Numbered from the stretch's first letter, positions 36,660 to 48,638 are shown. The stretch is DNA of 64,000 nucleotides from Scalesia atractyloides (GCA_947069175.1 CAMTDV010000027.1:35787369-35851368), one strand, 5' to 3'. Numbers and translations are program-made. The notes: generated by a model not told the origin, from the sequence alone.

Positions 36660-37870
36660 ATTGATACGTGGTTGAAAGTCCTATGTTTCCGTGTTTAACT
36701 TTGTATTCGTATGCGAATTTGAGTTCTGAGTGCTCTACTTTGATATGGTTTGCGTTTTGAAGGTCTAAAGGAGTTTAAGGAGCATTTTGGTAGCTTAACA
36801 GGATTTCAGATTGGAGCTAGGTAGGATCGGATGCAAGAACGAAGAAACCGGTCGTTGTTGACAACAACATTGTGCGTCGGAGGAAACAACGGCGTCGACA
36901 ATGCAGGTATTCCGCATCATTGGCATGACGACGAGAGTCAACAAGTGCAGGTTCAGTCAACAACAAAATTTTGAGTTTTTGATTGATTTTGGACTTAATA
37001 CGGGGGCTGGGGGTTACACGAGATTCATTCATCATTCCATAACAACATTACAACATTCCTATCATCTATAATCATCATCATCATCATCGATTTTCACCAT
37101 TCCCAATCACAAGAATCATCAAGAACATCAATGTTTCAAGAATCACATGACTAGTTTTTCTCAATCAAGATCCGGTTTCCAAGCTTTGCCTACCATAAGT
37201 GGCTAATCTCCTAGGGTTTCACCCCGATGTAGATATTATAAGATTCTAGGGTTTGAACATTGGTTTTTAGTTTTTTTATCCCTGTTGATTACGTTTGAAC
37301 GGTTGAATATTATATCAATTGTATTGTATTGTATTTGTTATGAATTCACGAATTGTCGAAATATTCTCGCACCTTTGACTTCGTGAAATTAATTTATACA
37401 ATTGGCTTTGACATGGAGTAGTGTTTACCTGTTCTTATGTAACGAAGCACATTTTTGTCCGCCTTGTGATGTTGATAGCTATCGGCGCTTAAGCCTCGAA
37501 ACACTATACCCATTAACAACCAATTTGTGTTTAGGATTAATTCTAAAACATGTAGGAACCCTAGGTCTTGCAACTTCGAACCGAGTGTCAGCCTCGTTTC
37601 AAAATCATTGTTTACAACCAATTGTTTAAGTTTTTCAATCATAGTTAAAGATTAATTTTGTAACAAGTGGCAAATCATCGGTTCATTCCGACATCTTTTC
37701 TATCAACATACAAACAAACGATCAAAATAACAAGCTTTATAAGTAAAATCAATAATCAATCGAGTCTTTGCACGAACCATAAACTCTTCATAGTTCAACA
37801 CCCTAACTGCCACTTACTAGTTGCTTGAGGTAACTAGCAAACTATAAATTTATGTTTAACCGAATCGCGA
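36660..37870 (+). repeat. Dispersed repeat, related to 55.93-57.17 kb
   Basis: Shares an ordered series of motifs with the later copy: ggttgaaagtcct, gagttctgagtgctctactttga, a GC-richer core with paired cgtcgtt-type strings, cttgcacc/ctcgcacctttgactt, taacgaagcacat, gcttaagcctcgaaac, cttcgaac(c/g)gagtg and aaccataaactcttcat. The two copies have many indels. The type is uncertain; the layout is reminiscent of the 5' part of a large LTR element. No coding frame. Confidence 0.6.
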
Positions 37871-37934
37871 CATAGTGATCACATGTCTAAATGTTAGACC
37901 ATATCATTTTAGTTGAAGATCAACTCATAGATGA

Positions 37935-38093
37935 GGGGCCCTTCCTATCAACTCTTATAAAAATATTAGATATTATGAACAATCCAGACCCCCTAAACCC
38001 TCTCACTCCGGCGAACTTCCCGCATTTCATCCTCCGATCTCCGTCATCGCCACCGTGTATAATCGATCCAATTAATTCATATCAGAAACAAAC
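37935..38093 (+). promoter_or_regulatory. Core promoter and leader of CCT6
   Basis: tataaaaata at 37956-37965 lies about 130 bases before the ATG. A telo-box-like taaaccct at 37994-38001 and a pyrimidine-rich CT stretch follow, as in many plant housekeeping leaders. A ggggccc string lies at 37935-37941. Confidence 0.5.
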
Positions 38094-41000
38094 ATGTCTC
38101 TTCGAGTATTGAACCCTAATGCAGAAGTGTTGAACAAATCGGCTGCACTTCATATGAATATTAATGCTGCCAAGGGTTTACAAGATGTTTTGAAGAGCAA
38201 TCTCGGCCCTAAAGGCACTATTAAGATGTTAGTTTCTGTTACAACTATTTTCTTTTATAAATCTTTTATGATTTCTTGTTGTTGTTATGTTGTATATTTG
38301 CAGGCTTGTTGGTGGAGCTGGAGATATAAAGTTGACTAAGGATGGTAACACTTTGTTGAAAGAGATGGTTAGTTGTTGGTCTTTTTGTTTGTAAAGTGTG
38401 TTAATTATGTGTGTAAAGAGTTATAAATGAACAATACAACTTATATACAACTTTTCTTTCAATGGAATATAGTTAGGTTTACATATTGTTATTAAAATTA
38501 TTTTTTAGGTTAAAAGATCATATTTAAGCTTTCCTTTAGTTTGACAAAGATGTGAAGGTAGAAAGTGGGAAAAATAAAAGATTTAACATTTGGTACAAAT
38601 CATTTTTTTTAATTTGTAACAAAATTCATATTAGTGCTGCATTTGAATTGCAACGGGTGTAAGTTCAAAGTTAAAGGGTGGTCCTTTTTTACAATGAATT
38701 TGGTATAAAGAAAGACATGCATATGAATACTTAAGTTAGTTGTTATAATCCCAAGTCCTAGAGGATGTGGACCAAGTCAAGCAAACACTCTCGTATGCCA
38801 CCAGACCCGTTCATGGTTATTTCGAATTTAGCATAGAATGTTAAAATGGCCAATTTTTTTATTTCTAGTTGTACCCCCTTGTTATTTTATTAAACGGACC
38901 ATGTATCTTCTTATTCTTTCATTTTGGGCACAAGATGCATATTCGAAAGGATGCATTCAATTCAAGCGTAATATGATGGTTAACTCATTTAAGATTTATT
39001 CATCTTTAAATAATGAAATGGTGAATATTTTGTTTTTTGACAAATTTCCTATGCCACATTTTTTGGTACTTTGAACTTGTCATGAACATTCGTTACAATA
39101 TTCTGATTTTGTATGGACCTTAGGTCAGGAAGCATTAATAACAATCATCATTACACTATAGGCTGTTAACATCTTCTTATGACATTCCAAAATTGGGTAA
39201 ATGGAGTCTTATCTTGAAGCAGTTCTATGTTTTTGGGGGTGACTGAGGTTGTAGTAACATGCACATCTTTACCTAATACCACTGCAATTGTGCTTTATGG
39301 GATTTTACTTTTCTTGTCTGCAAGACTTTGAAGTGATGAATTGCTGATTGATGCTTACTTTTGTGTGTACTCTTGTAGTTCTAAATGGTCTACTCAGTGT
39401 GTATGTGTGTGCATAGTTGTTAATAGCGAATAGCGACAAGGGACATATATGCTACATAGCGACAAATAGTGACTGCTATTTTATAAATAGCGATACACTA
39501 GAAAAAAAATTTGAAAATTTTTATATGTATATTGCATCAAAATACCCTGGTATATATGCTATTTTACATGTATATTTAACAAAAACCTATAAATCCAGCT
39601 ATTTTATAGCTATATCTAATTGCTATTTACATAAACAAAAAACAAAAAAAAAACTAACTGTCGCTATTCACGCTGTTGGTCGCTATGACCCAGATAGTGA
39701 CACTTGGTCGCCTCGCTACATAGCGCGCTATAGCAGTCGCTATAGCCGCTATTGACAACTATGTGTGTGTGTACTCTTGCTTATTGAAGCCTTCCATTGT
39801 AACGATCAGATTTGCTATATATTTACTGTGGCCTAATTCCTTTGCATGAATTATTTTTTTCTTTCTGATAAGACTAGACTATTGCCATGTTTACAACAAT
39901 CATCTGTTCTATTTTTCTATGATTTCAGCAAATTCAAAATCCGACTGCAATTATGATTGCAAGGACAGCTGTTGCACAAGATGATATAAGTGGAGATGGG
40001 ACAACATCTACAGTCATCTTCATTGGTGAGCTTATGAAACAGTCTGAACGCTATATTGATGAAGGTATGTAACCCTTCTGGTATTGGTTCTCTACTTGTT
40101 ATTCAGTAAAGGACCTTAATGTGTGAATATTATGATCATGTTTCTTATAAGCTAAGACCTTGCGCCTTGATGACAAGTTCACCCTTTGCAGCTTCGAGGC
40201 TTTGACTACTATGCGAATCAGTGAACTGTATATTTTTTGGTTTACTTATAAAATATTGTCCATATCTTTCAAGCTCGTTAGCATCTACAGTAGTTTAAAA
40301 CCTGATCATCTAGCATCTACAGTAGTTTAAAACCTGATCATCCAAGTAACTAATGTATCTATGGATTTGACGTATGTTAATGAAAGGGATGCATCCACGT
40401 GTTCTGGTCGACAGTTTCGAGATTGCCAAAAGAGCAACGTTGCAATTTCTTGAAAAATTCAAAACTCCGGTTGTGATGGGTGAAGAGCCCGACAAAGAGA
40501 TCCTTAAGATGGTTGCAAGGACAACGTTAAGAACAAAAGTACGTATACCATACGTGCTCTTTTTTCTCTTGATTAAGAATTTCATTGTTATAGCACCGTG
40601 TGGATTTTCTTTATAATGGATACACTAACGATCACATATGCATTGTTGTGTAGTTGTATGAAGCGTTGGCAGATCAATTAACTGACATAGTTGTAAATGC
40701 GGTACTTTGTGTCCGCAAGCCAGAAGAAGCTATTGATCTTTTTATGGTTGAGATTATGCACATGCGTCACAAGTTTGATGTAGACACACGTCTGGTATGT
40801 TAGAATCTTAGATGCAGTCATTAACAAGTATTGAAACTTTTGATTGGTAGGTTGCTTGTTTCCACTTTAATTCTTGAGTCTTGATGATATCATATGTTTT
40901 ACAGGTTGAAGGTCTTGTTCTTGACCATGGGTCCCGGCATCCGGATATGAAGAGACACGCAGAAAATTGCTACATTTTAACCTGTAATGTTTCATTGGAG

Positions 41001-43360
41001 TATGAAAAAAGGTAAGATAAGCAGTAGGCGTTTGTTTGTCTCTTTCGGCTACAAATTATGAAAAACGACAATACTAAGTTAGTATGTTCTTTCAGTGAAA
41101 TAAATGCTGGATTTTTCTATTCAAATGCGGAGCAAAGAGAAGCGATGGTGGCTGCAGAGAGGCGTTCAGTTGACAAAAGAGTGAAAAAGATAATCGAACT
41201 AAAAAATAAGGTATTGAAGAATGTTTGAAATTTCAATTTTTCATAATATTGCTTATTAAGTTATATTATTGCTGGTGGTCTACTGTCTACAGGTTTGTAA
41301 TGGAACTGATAGTAACTTTGTGGTTATAAATCAGAAAGGAATCGATCCTCCATCGTTGGATCTTCTTGCTAGGGCAGGGGTACGTTGCTCTTAGATCATG
41401 CTAAGATTGGATAATTCATTACAGAAGTTTTTTTTTACGTATTGCGTTTTCAGATAGTGGCTCTGCGAAGAGCCAAACGGAGAAATATGGAGCGATTGGT
41501 GTTGGCGTGTGGCGGGGAGGCGGTCAACTCTGTGGATGACTTGACTCCCGATTGCCTTGGATGGGCGGGACTTGTTTACGAGCATGTTCTCGGTGAAGAA
41601 AAGTATACTTTTGTTGAAAAAGTAAAGCATCCTCACTCTTGTACGATTCTAATTAAAGGTATATCACATTTTTTATGGTTTTGTTGTTTTAAAAAGTTTA
41701 TGCCTTATGGTTTGATTTTGGGCTCGTTCTGTTCACGTTTTTTGTTCGATTTATGATGGTGGTTAAGCATTACTGCTTATGATATTGTAGGACCAAACGA
41801 CCACACGATTGCACAAATTAAGGATGCCGTTAGAGACGGCCTGCGATCTGTGAAAAACACTATCGAGGATGAAGCAGTTGTGTTGGTAAGTTTCCTTTTA
41901 TCATATCATGACCTGTAACACTTTTGTGTTCATATTTTTTTAAATATTTGATGTGTTAAAGTAATGTTACAGAAAACAGGTTATTGCAATATTTATATTA
42001 CTTTAAAATCAAAGGTCGGTGACAATAACATTCCAAATGTCACTTTGACTCCCCCTCAAGTTTCTAAAGTTTTGAGTTTACCCTAAAACTAATTTCTTAC
42101 ATTCTTATTTTTATGTACGTGTCGGTATAAATTCAAGTTTATTTGGGCTTTAACGTAATTTTTGTTTGGGAACGAGCCGGGTCAAGAATAAAATGTTTTA
42201 TTTTTATGTATGTTTTGACGTAAATTTTGTTTGGAAACAAAGCGGGTTAAATATGATACGTTTTCATTCGACAATATAATTTGAGTTACTATACGTTTCA
42301 ACATAAATTTAGTTCGGAAACGAGTCGGGTCAATTGCAGCCTATACTTTATCACGCCATGTACGACGACACTGCGCGTGTTAATTATGTGTACGTTGAGT
42401 TTTTCTAAGTTTCGACATAAAATTTGTTTGAAAACAAGTCGGGTCAAATATTATACATTTTAATTCAACGGTGTGAGTTCGGATTACTCTACATTTCAAC
42501 GTAAATTTAGTTTGGAGGCGAGTCGGGTTAATTGTAGTCTATAATTATCACGTCGCTTACGGCGCGGCGGGTAAAATTCCTAGTTAGTAATGGGTTGAGA
42601 AACTATCAATTTAAAGCATTTGACCCGTTGGTGATAAAACGTAACCAAAGCAACCCGTCAAAATTGCCATGTGGCCTAGAAGATAAAACTCAATTATCCT
42701 ATTTAAATTGATTTCTGGTATCAAGGGCATGATTTAAATATGTATATCAGGGTGCTGGGGCGTTTGAGGTAGCTGCTCGCCAGCACTTGGTCAATGAAGT
42801 CAAGAAATCGGTTAAAGGGGTAAGTCTGTCATTTCTAACATTAGTCATGATCCGACACTGTAAAGTGTGTTTCCTAATTTGTATCTTTTTGGTATGAACA
42901 GCGTGCTCAGCTCGGTATTCAAGCCTTTTCTGATGCTCTTCTTATCGTGCCCAAGACACTTGCTGAAAACTCTGGACTCGACACTCAAGACGTCATAATT
43001 TCATTAACTGTAATATGATAATTGCCATTTTACCCTTGAGACTGTCACTTGTGTTTTACATACACATTTGCATTAACTAGAATAACTTTTCAGGGAGAGC
43101 ATGACAATGGTAACGTTGTGGGGCTAAATCAGCACACAGGAGAGCCAATTGACCCGCAAATGGAGGGTATTTTTGACAATTATGCAGTCAAGCGCCAAAT
43201 TATAAACTCCGGGTATGCAGCTAAAGACTACAGGTTGTGCTTGGAATGTTTATAGTGTGAATTAATTTTGTGATCTTGTACCAGGCCGGTGATTGCGTCC
43301 CAGCTGCTACTTGTGGATGAAGTGATTCGTGCTGGTCGGAACATGAGGAAGCCAACATAA
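38094..43360 (+). CDS. CCT6: T-complex protein 1 subunit zeta (chaperonin CCT6), 14 exons
   Basis: Exons: 38094-38227, 38304-38367, 39929-40064, 40387-40538, 40654-40794, 40905-41011, 41096-41210, 41293-41379, 41454-41658, 41791-41885, 42751-42819, 42902-43009, 43094-43212, 43285-43360. All introns are GT-AG and phases join to a 535-residue protein, the usual plant length. It starts [20 protein letters not shown] and ends [10 protein letters not shown]. Group II chaperonin signatures are intact: [24 protein letters not shown], the ATP-site [12 protein letters not shown], and GGEAVNS near the equatorial return. The zeta subunit is one of eight in the cytosolic TRiC/CCT ring that folds actin, tubulin and other proteins using ATP. 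Introns 2 and 10 have been enlarged by mobile DNA. No lesion is seen, so this is expected to be a working gene. Confidence 0.97.
39412..39763. mobile_element. hAT-like MITE in CCT6 intron 2, 352 bp
   Basis: Ends are inverted: catagttgttaatagcg on the left and cgctattgacaactatg on the right. Multiple internal copies of (a)tagcga/tcgcta add symmetry. TGTGTGTG flanks both sides (39404-39411, 39764-39771), consistent with an 8-bp duplication but lying in a GT-rich stretch, so not decisive. Confidence 0.7.
40281..40344. repeat. 32-bp tandem duplication in CCT6 intron 3
   Basis: gcatctacagtagtttaaaa and the next 12 bases are repeated at once, with one or two changes at the end. A recent slippage event, 42 bases before the exon 4 acceptor. 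Confidence 0.85.
42000..42584 (+). mobile_element. Helitron-like fragment in CCT6 intron 10
   Basis: Three or four degenerate direct repeats of (c)gtaaattttgtttggaaac(g)agtcgggt occur at 42100-42530. They are followed by a GC-rich short stem (ttacggcgcggcgggtaa) and cctagt at 42579-42584, matching the stem-plus-CTAGT 3' end of plant Helitrons. The 5' end is not identified. Confidence 0.5.
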
Positions 43361-45350
43361 GCTACTTGTTTATGTTATTCAGCCTACACTTTTATTGAAT
43401 GTTTTATTTATTTCAGATTTTGACACGTTGGAAGTGTTACCATTTGAACTTTTGTTACACTGAAACCTTAAAATACTTAAATGAGATTATTGTCTTGGTA
43501 CATATTATCTTTCAAGAATTAGAACCCGAAGGGCCTGTTTGGTTTGTAGATTCTAATGGAATTGGAATTTAAATTTCAATCCTTTATTATGCTTGGTTGG
43601 CCAAGTAAAGAATTAGAATTGAAATTTATTCCAATGAAATCCCTAATTTAGCGGAATTGAGAATCCTTTATAGGAATGTTTTCAAGACCACAAATAACCC
43701 CAACCTCTACCACCAGCCATCTCTGCCACAACCTGCCACCAACCACCTTGTCTGCCACACTGCGCCACTGAATGTCGTGACCTACCTCGATCACCACCCG
43801 CTACTGACTGTCGCTGTTGCCAGCCGGACAGGCCGACACCGCCACCATTCGTCACCAATCGCGGACCCGCGACCATCATTACCCGCCACGACCGCTGCCT
43901 CTGCCACGAGTTAGGTTCAATGGGAAGCAAGTCAAGGTGAAAGATATTTTTAGCGAAGTGAGATCATTGGGGGTTTTTGTGGTTTAAAAATAGATCTAAG
44001 TTTAAGTCCACGCAATGGTCGGTTGGTGTAAATTTGTAATTACGTACTCTCTTGGTTTGTAATCAAGTTTGTACAATCAATATTGTAGAATATCACATGA
44101 TCCATGAGTAGATGTAGTAGATATGTTTGATAGATGTTATATTCTTTAGATATGTTTGATAGACATTATCTTCTTGTAACCAATATTATGTTTGACTATA
44201 ATGTGAATTTTAAGATCTTCGTTTATATACATATACATACATAAACATGATTAAGCTCACATGTATATAGATTTAATCTTGTGTTTTTATTGGGCTTTGA
44301 TTTCTAGCACTAGTTTTGTGCTTGATTAATTGGAATGATTTCGACCTTCTACACGCAATGTGGAGATATATGTTAGATTTCGCTAACTGTGTTGTGTGGC
44401 ATCGCGGGCCAGAAGCTTGGGAACTCGGGTTCAAGTGGTATATGGCTTGGCACTCAAAGGTGCATATACAACACTAGTATTAAGCACCTGCGTTGCAGCG
44501 GTTGTCGTAAAACTGTAAGGTAATACAAATGCTATACCACTGTCAGTGACCATTAACACTAGAAAAGCTCATAAAAGCGAAAAAAATAGCGCCGAGCGAA
44601 AAGCAGACGTAAAATCTTTGAATCACGAACGCTAGTTGCAGAGAAATTAAACCAAAACGTAAAACATAGAAAAAAATAACTAAGTCAATCCAAGACCCGC
44701 GCGTTGGACGAACTTGTCAAACGGAGAAAAATAGATGTGTTGCGACGGTGCGTTAACTCACAAAATTTAGAACGAAACGAAAAACTTGGGAAAGATGAAA
44801 AGTATGGTGGACCAAAATTGAAAATGAAAAAGAGTTGGATTAAATTGCAAAAATTTGGGTTAAAAGTAGAAAAAAAACAAAGGGTCTAAATTACAATTTT
44901 GAAGTTATTTATTAATCTTAGATTAAGATAATGATAAAAATAGGTGATATCTATGTGTTAGTTATTAATATTAATATTAAAAATTTTATTTAACAAATAT
45001 GAATAAAATTTATGAGGTTGATAGAGGGAATGCCACGTGTTATTATTTGTAATGTTTTATTATAAGTTAGATTAGATTATATTAAGCTCAATTGTGATAC
45101 TATTACTTATCAATATAGAAATACAAAAGTAACTAACCGCAAGAAAAAGGAAACACAGTGAAAATACTTTATAAATTATTTGAATTTTGTAAAATGAAAA
45201 GAAAGAAAAGCTAATACATAAAAGTTTCTTACTTAAACGAAATATTAGAACCAAACATATACATTGTTATTAGTGCTCATGATGTAAATAACAAACAGTT
45301 GCTACATTTTTCAATATATAAACTTTCACTAAAATTGCATATCAATTTTT
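43361..45350. other. Intergenic: CCT6 3' UTR, MITE-like DNA, Helitron-like repeat
   Basis: 43361 to about 43510 is the likely CCT6 3' UTR. 43534-43700 begins gggcctgtttggttt and has many ttccaat/attggaa half-repeats, as in plant MITEs; a GC-rich Pro/His/Thr-coding block follows (43680-43915) with no recognised protein. 44473 onward is Helitron-like (listed separately). 44900-45350 is AT-rich without signal. Confidence 0.45.
44473..44890 (-). mobile_element. Helitron-like repeat, minus orientation
   Basis: actagt at 44473-44478 is followed by attaagcacctgcgttgcag. Read on the minus strand this is a GC stem ending in ctagt, a Helitron-type 3' terminus. The interior shares strings such as acgtaaaatctttgaa, acttgtcaaac and gttgcgacggtgcgttaac with 48.6-48.9 kb and 53.73-54.1 kb. 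A 61-codon open frame inside is Lys-rich and probably not a gene. Confidence 0.5.
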
Positions 45351-45872
45351 TTAATCTGTATAATTAGGACCGGTGGCTCCAGATTCAGCAGCTTTGGCAG
45401 CTGGTGACGGTTCCACAGCGGGTGAGGGAGGAACCGCGGTTACAAGCAACTCAGGCGGCAGATCCGCAGCTAAACCTTGCAAGTAGAAGGTGTAAAACAA
45501 CTTGAAAGGAAAAACTAGCTGCTGCAACTTCACTTGACCATATGCTCCGGTGAATATGCCCGTCCCGCCTGTAATGGATAGGTAGGTATCCTCGGTTGTG
45601 ATGTAGGCGCCTTGCACGGATATCTGGCCGTAGTCGCCCAAGTGGAAACTGTAAATGGCTTCGTACCTATCACCTTTCTTCTCCGGCATGTTCTTGATCA
45701 GAATACATATTCCGGCGGTGATGCCTAATCTCTTCTCAAGGTCTGCACTGTACACCTGCATGCATGCATGCATTTTTGGTCAATTGTCTTTGTTCGAAAT
45801 AACTGTATCGGTGAGTAATATTTTCTATATAATGAAATTTAAATCTTAGACGGTCTTTCATTAGAAATATAA

Positions 45873-45924
<52 letters not shown>

Positions 45925-47260
45925 CTAACCAGCTAATAATAAAATAAAACCTGTGTAGCTATTCTAATTCGAATTACAGATAAATAATGACTTAATAAAT
46001 AATAACTATAAAGATATATAGGGGTTGTTTGACAACTTTTAAAGATTAAGTGCTAAACTATCAGGAGGTCTGAACCATAGTGTTAAACCAGTAATAGATC
46101 TAAATCATTAAGAGTCAGTATAATGTTTAACCGTTTAGAGCCAAATGTTTGACCAATTCAGATTAGAGGTCTTACCCATCCAGACTTAGTATAATGCTTA
46201 ACAGTTCAGAGGCAAATGTCTTAACCATCCAGACATTTGCTCGCGAAACAAACAGTCTGAATCATTAAGTACTGAATTATTAAGAGGTCTGAACTATTAA
46301 GACCCTTATTAAGAGGTAAACAAACAGCCTCATAGTAACTGGGATAATAGAAAGCATATTTAAAAGAGAAAAAATGATAAAGAAGAAATGAAAGAAGTTA
46401 CTTTGTTGGTGAAAGGAACAAGATCTCCAAGGGAATTGACTGGTTTTTGTCCCAACCGGAGATACGCCGGACTTCCACGGTCTCTTTCGTTAATTTCGTA
46501 CACACAAAACTCATGCACTATTGCTGCAAAAAAAATCAACAATTTTATCACATGTTTGACTTTGAATATGTAATATGTTGAAAAGTTTAGAAACCGGTTC
46601 TCAGTTTTTGGTCAATAATATAAACAATAGGGTATAAGATGTGATTTCGACGCTTCACATATTGAATTAGGTAGGCTAAAAATGCGTAAATTCAAGTTTG
46701 AGCTTGGATAAACTTGAGCTCGACTTATTTCACTTTAAAACAATCGAGTTTTATGTCTAAAACTCGAGTTCAGAACTTCATATCGAACCCTTTTATTTAT
46801 TAATCTATATCTATGATATATAATAAAGTAAATTAATTTCTGACGCGTGTTATTTTTTGAAGAATCTAATATTCTGCTTTCTGTCTTTTTACATGCTTAG
46901 CTTATATCAATTAAATAATAAAATAATATTAAATCTTTACATGTGTAAAATATAATATATAACAATGAAATTCATTTCACTTTCGCTTTAGGATGCTAAA
47001 AAGTAAAAAGGTTGAACCGTCACCAGGGGTGGACCTAGGTAATGGGTTGGGTGGGCGGGCGCACCGCGCACCTCTTGAAAAAAAAATAGTGTATTTTATA
47101 GGTAAAAAGTCTGACTGTACCACTTAAAATGTTGATTAAATCCCTACAACCGGTGACCGCTACTACTAAAATGTGTAATAAATTGAGGAGTTGACGAACC
47201 GGATCTCAGTGTGCCAGAAGCAGCGGGACTAGTTGTAAGAGAAGCTGAAGCAGCTGCCAT
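45351..47260 (-). CDS. AOC: Allene oxide cyclase, three exons
   Basis: Exons on the minus strand: 47260-47200, 46523-46402, 45755-45351, with GT-AG introns and phases that join to 195 residues. The core reads [17 protein letters not shown], then [49 protein letters not shown] and [16 protein letters not shown], the AOC barrel. Residues that I recall as active-site positions in Arabidopsis AOC2 (Glu23, Asn25, Pro32, Phe51, Asn53, Cys71, Tyr105) are all present in register. The enzyme turns the unstable allene oxide into cis-OPDA in jasmonate synthesis, normally in plastids. Exon 1 supplies only about 20 residues (Ala/Ser/Thr-rich), so the protein lacks the usual 50-70 residue transit peptide. 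The exon 1 donor (G|GTTCGT) is inferred from phase and is the least certain boundary. Confidence 0.9.
45871..45922. repeat. (AAT)n microsatellite in AOC intron 2
   Basis: About 16 AAT units, 115 bases into the intron from the exon 3 acceptor. Confidence 0.95.
46021..46331. mobile_element. MITE-like element in AOC intron 2, 311 bp
   Basis: Starts ggggttgtttgacaac and ends gaggtaaacaaacagcctc, so the ends are imperfect inverted repeats (gaggctgtttg type). The interior repeats the motif ttaa(g/t)...gtctgaacca several times. I could not fix a target duplication. It resembles a MITE group that I associate with Asteraceae, from memory. Confidence 0.6.
47032..47105. mobile_element. hAT-like terminal fragment in AOC intron 1
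   Basis: caggggtggacctaggtaat resembles the hAT-type end at 28265 (caggggcggaccta). The matching second end is not visible, so this may be a truncated MITE. Confidence 0.4.
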
Positions 47261-47349
47261 TGAAGAAGTTGGGAGATTATGCCGATGCAACTAAGTGTGT
47301 GTGTGTGTGTTTGAGGGTGTTGTTGGGTATAGATTTAGGGAATGTGTAT

Positions 47350-47378
47350 GTATATATAGGTGGAGAAGATATATAAGA
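47350..47378 (-). promoter_or_regulatory. TATA box region of AOC
   Basis: Two minus-strand TATA-like strings, ctatatatac (47359-47350) and cttatatatc (47378-47369), lie 90-118 bases upstream of the ATG, leaving a leader of roughly 60-80 bases that carries a (CA)n run. Confidence 0.6.
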
Positions 47379-47462
47379 GCACGAGGAGAGTGTGCCAATA
47401 AACGTGGCCGGAATGAGTGGACGGTGGCGATAGAAAATGATGGTCAAAGGAATGTTTGGTGC

Positions 47463-47480
47463 AAGTCAAAATTTGACTTT
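47463..47480. promoter_or_regulatory. Inverted pair of W-box cores upstream of AOC
   Basis: aagtcaaaatttgacttt contains TTGACT on both strands, the WRKY-binding core, about 105-130 bases upstream of the TATA region. Confidence 0.45.
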
Positions 47481-47507
47481 TAGTGTACCGTGTACACATG
47501 GACTGCA

Positions 47508-47513
47508 CACGTG
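47508..47513. promoter_or_regulatory. G-box (CACGTG) upstream of AOC
   Basis: A palindromic cacgtg in gcacacgtgcg, about 250 bases upstream of the AOC ATG. MYC2-type bHLH factors bind G-boxes in jasmonate-synthesis promoters, so a role in jasmonate feedback is plausible but inferred. Confidence 0.5.
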
Positions 47514-48029
47514 CGTTTTGGCTCCCGGCCCAACCGGCCAACTATTCAAAAAAATTAATTAAGAAAACTGTTTTAAGTTTCAAGTTTACCTGTTAATAAT
47601 ATTTATGTATATGTTATCGCACGTTAACTTAATGTTAATTTTAATGATTAATTTACTTTGTACTGATTGTCAACACTTTTGCGTTGATTTCACAAATTGA
47701 AATGGAATTGAAATTAGAATTTATGCGGGAACTAAAATTTGATTTGGAATTTAGATATGTGTTTTTTATCAAATTAAATAAAATTTGGATTGAATTGAAA
47801 TGTAAATTATTTTTCTTATGTTGTTGGTCAATTCTAGTTTTTTTTTTTGAAACCAACAAAATAAATATAGAATCTATATTCTAATTTCATCAAGATTTCA
47901 TTCTATTTCGTGAAACGATCGCTAGTGGTTACACATTTGCAATGTTTACTATCTCCTACGTTTAAATCTTATGTTTGATTATTTATTAATACCAAATGAA
48001 AATTACATCGAAATATAAGGTAAACGACC

Positions 48030-48610
48030 GTTACCCCTTTTTGAATAGCAAAACTAAGTCTTTTAGAAACTACATCCATAGATCTCGGGGTTATAAGATT
48101 ACTATGCATGACCCTTTGAACTCGATTAAGTAGGTCCACAACCTCTAGCGCAAGAAACCAAAAGTATCAAAATCAACCAAGATAAGCACATGCTGGTTGT
48201 CGAGGCACACTTTCTCTTGTTTGGTCACTTTGTTAGAAGTAGAGTAGCCTGACCCACTATGAAAGCACTACCCCCTAACCCCACAAGGAGGGAAACCCCT
48301 GTTAGATCCACACCTGTGTGCTTTCTTCCGATCCATCCAAATACCAAAAAAGTCGGTGAGTCTAAAGGTAGATCTTCCTTCCAATTGGTCAGTTAAGAAA
48401 TTCACTAGTGTCTCTTTCTTAGTTGAAATCCCAGTGCACCTGAATATGTCAAAAATTACATCCTTAACCAAATCATGTCCGTACTTGAATCTTGCGAGCT
48501 CTCTACAATAAACTTAATGCTCCCCAAAAGAGTCCAAACACGTCTTATGATAAACAAGACATATCTCATCAACCAGAAATAAAGAAATCGTGAGGCGATA
48601 CTTAAGTATA
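48030..48610 (-). pseudogene. Decayed fragment of a plant repeat-associated ORF
   Basis: The minus strand reads from about 48610: RLTISLFLVDEICLV, then ELARFKYGHDLVKDVIFDIF, a Lys/Glu segment VNFLTDQLEGRSTF, then (after frameshifts) DLTGVSLLVG, FDTFGFL-like and RVQRVMHSN-like remnants. I recall a family of multi-copy plant hypothetical proteins with this order, probably mobile-element derived, but cannot name it with certainty. Several stops and shifts. Confidence 0.4.
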
Positions 48611-48638
48611 TTACGTTTTAATTTGTAAAATAATAAAA

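Noticed and set aside
43657..43914. Pro/His/Thr-rich ORF in a GC-rich block
   Set aside because: Both strands are open and low in complexity, next to MITE-like DNA; no splice or promoter context.
45256..45350. Possible extra 3' exon of the AOC gene
   Set aside because: The frame already ends with a stop after a typical AOC C-terminus (GPNYTD).
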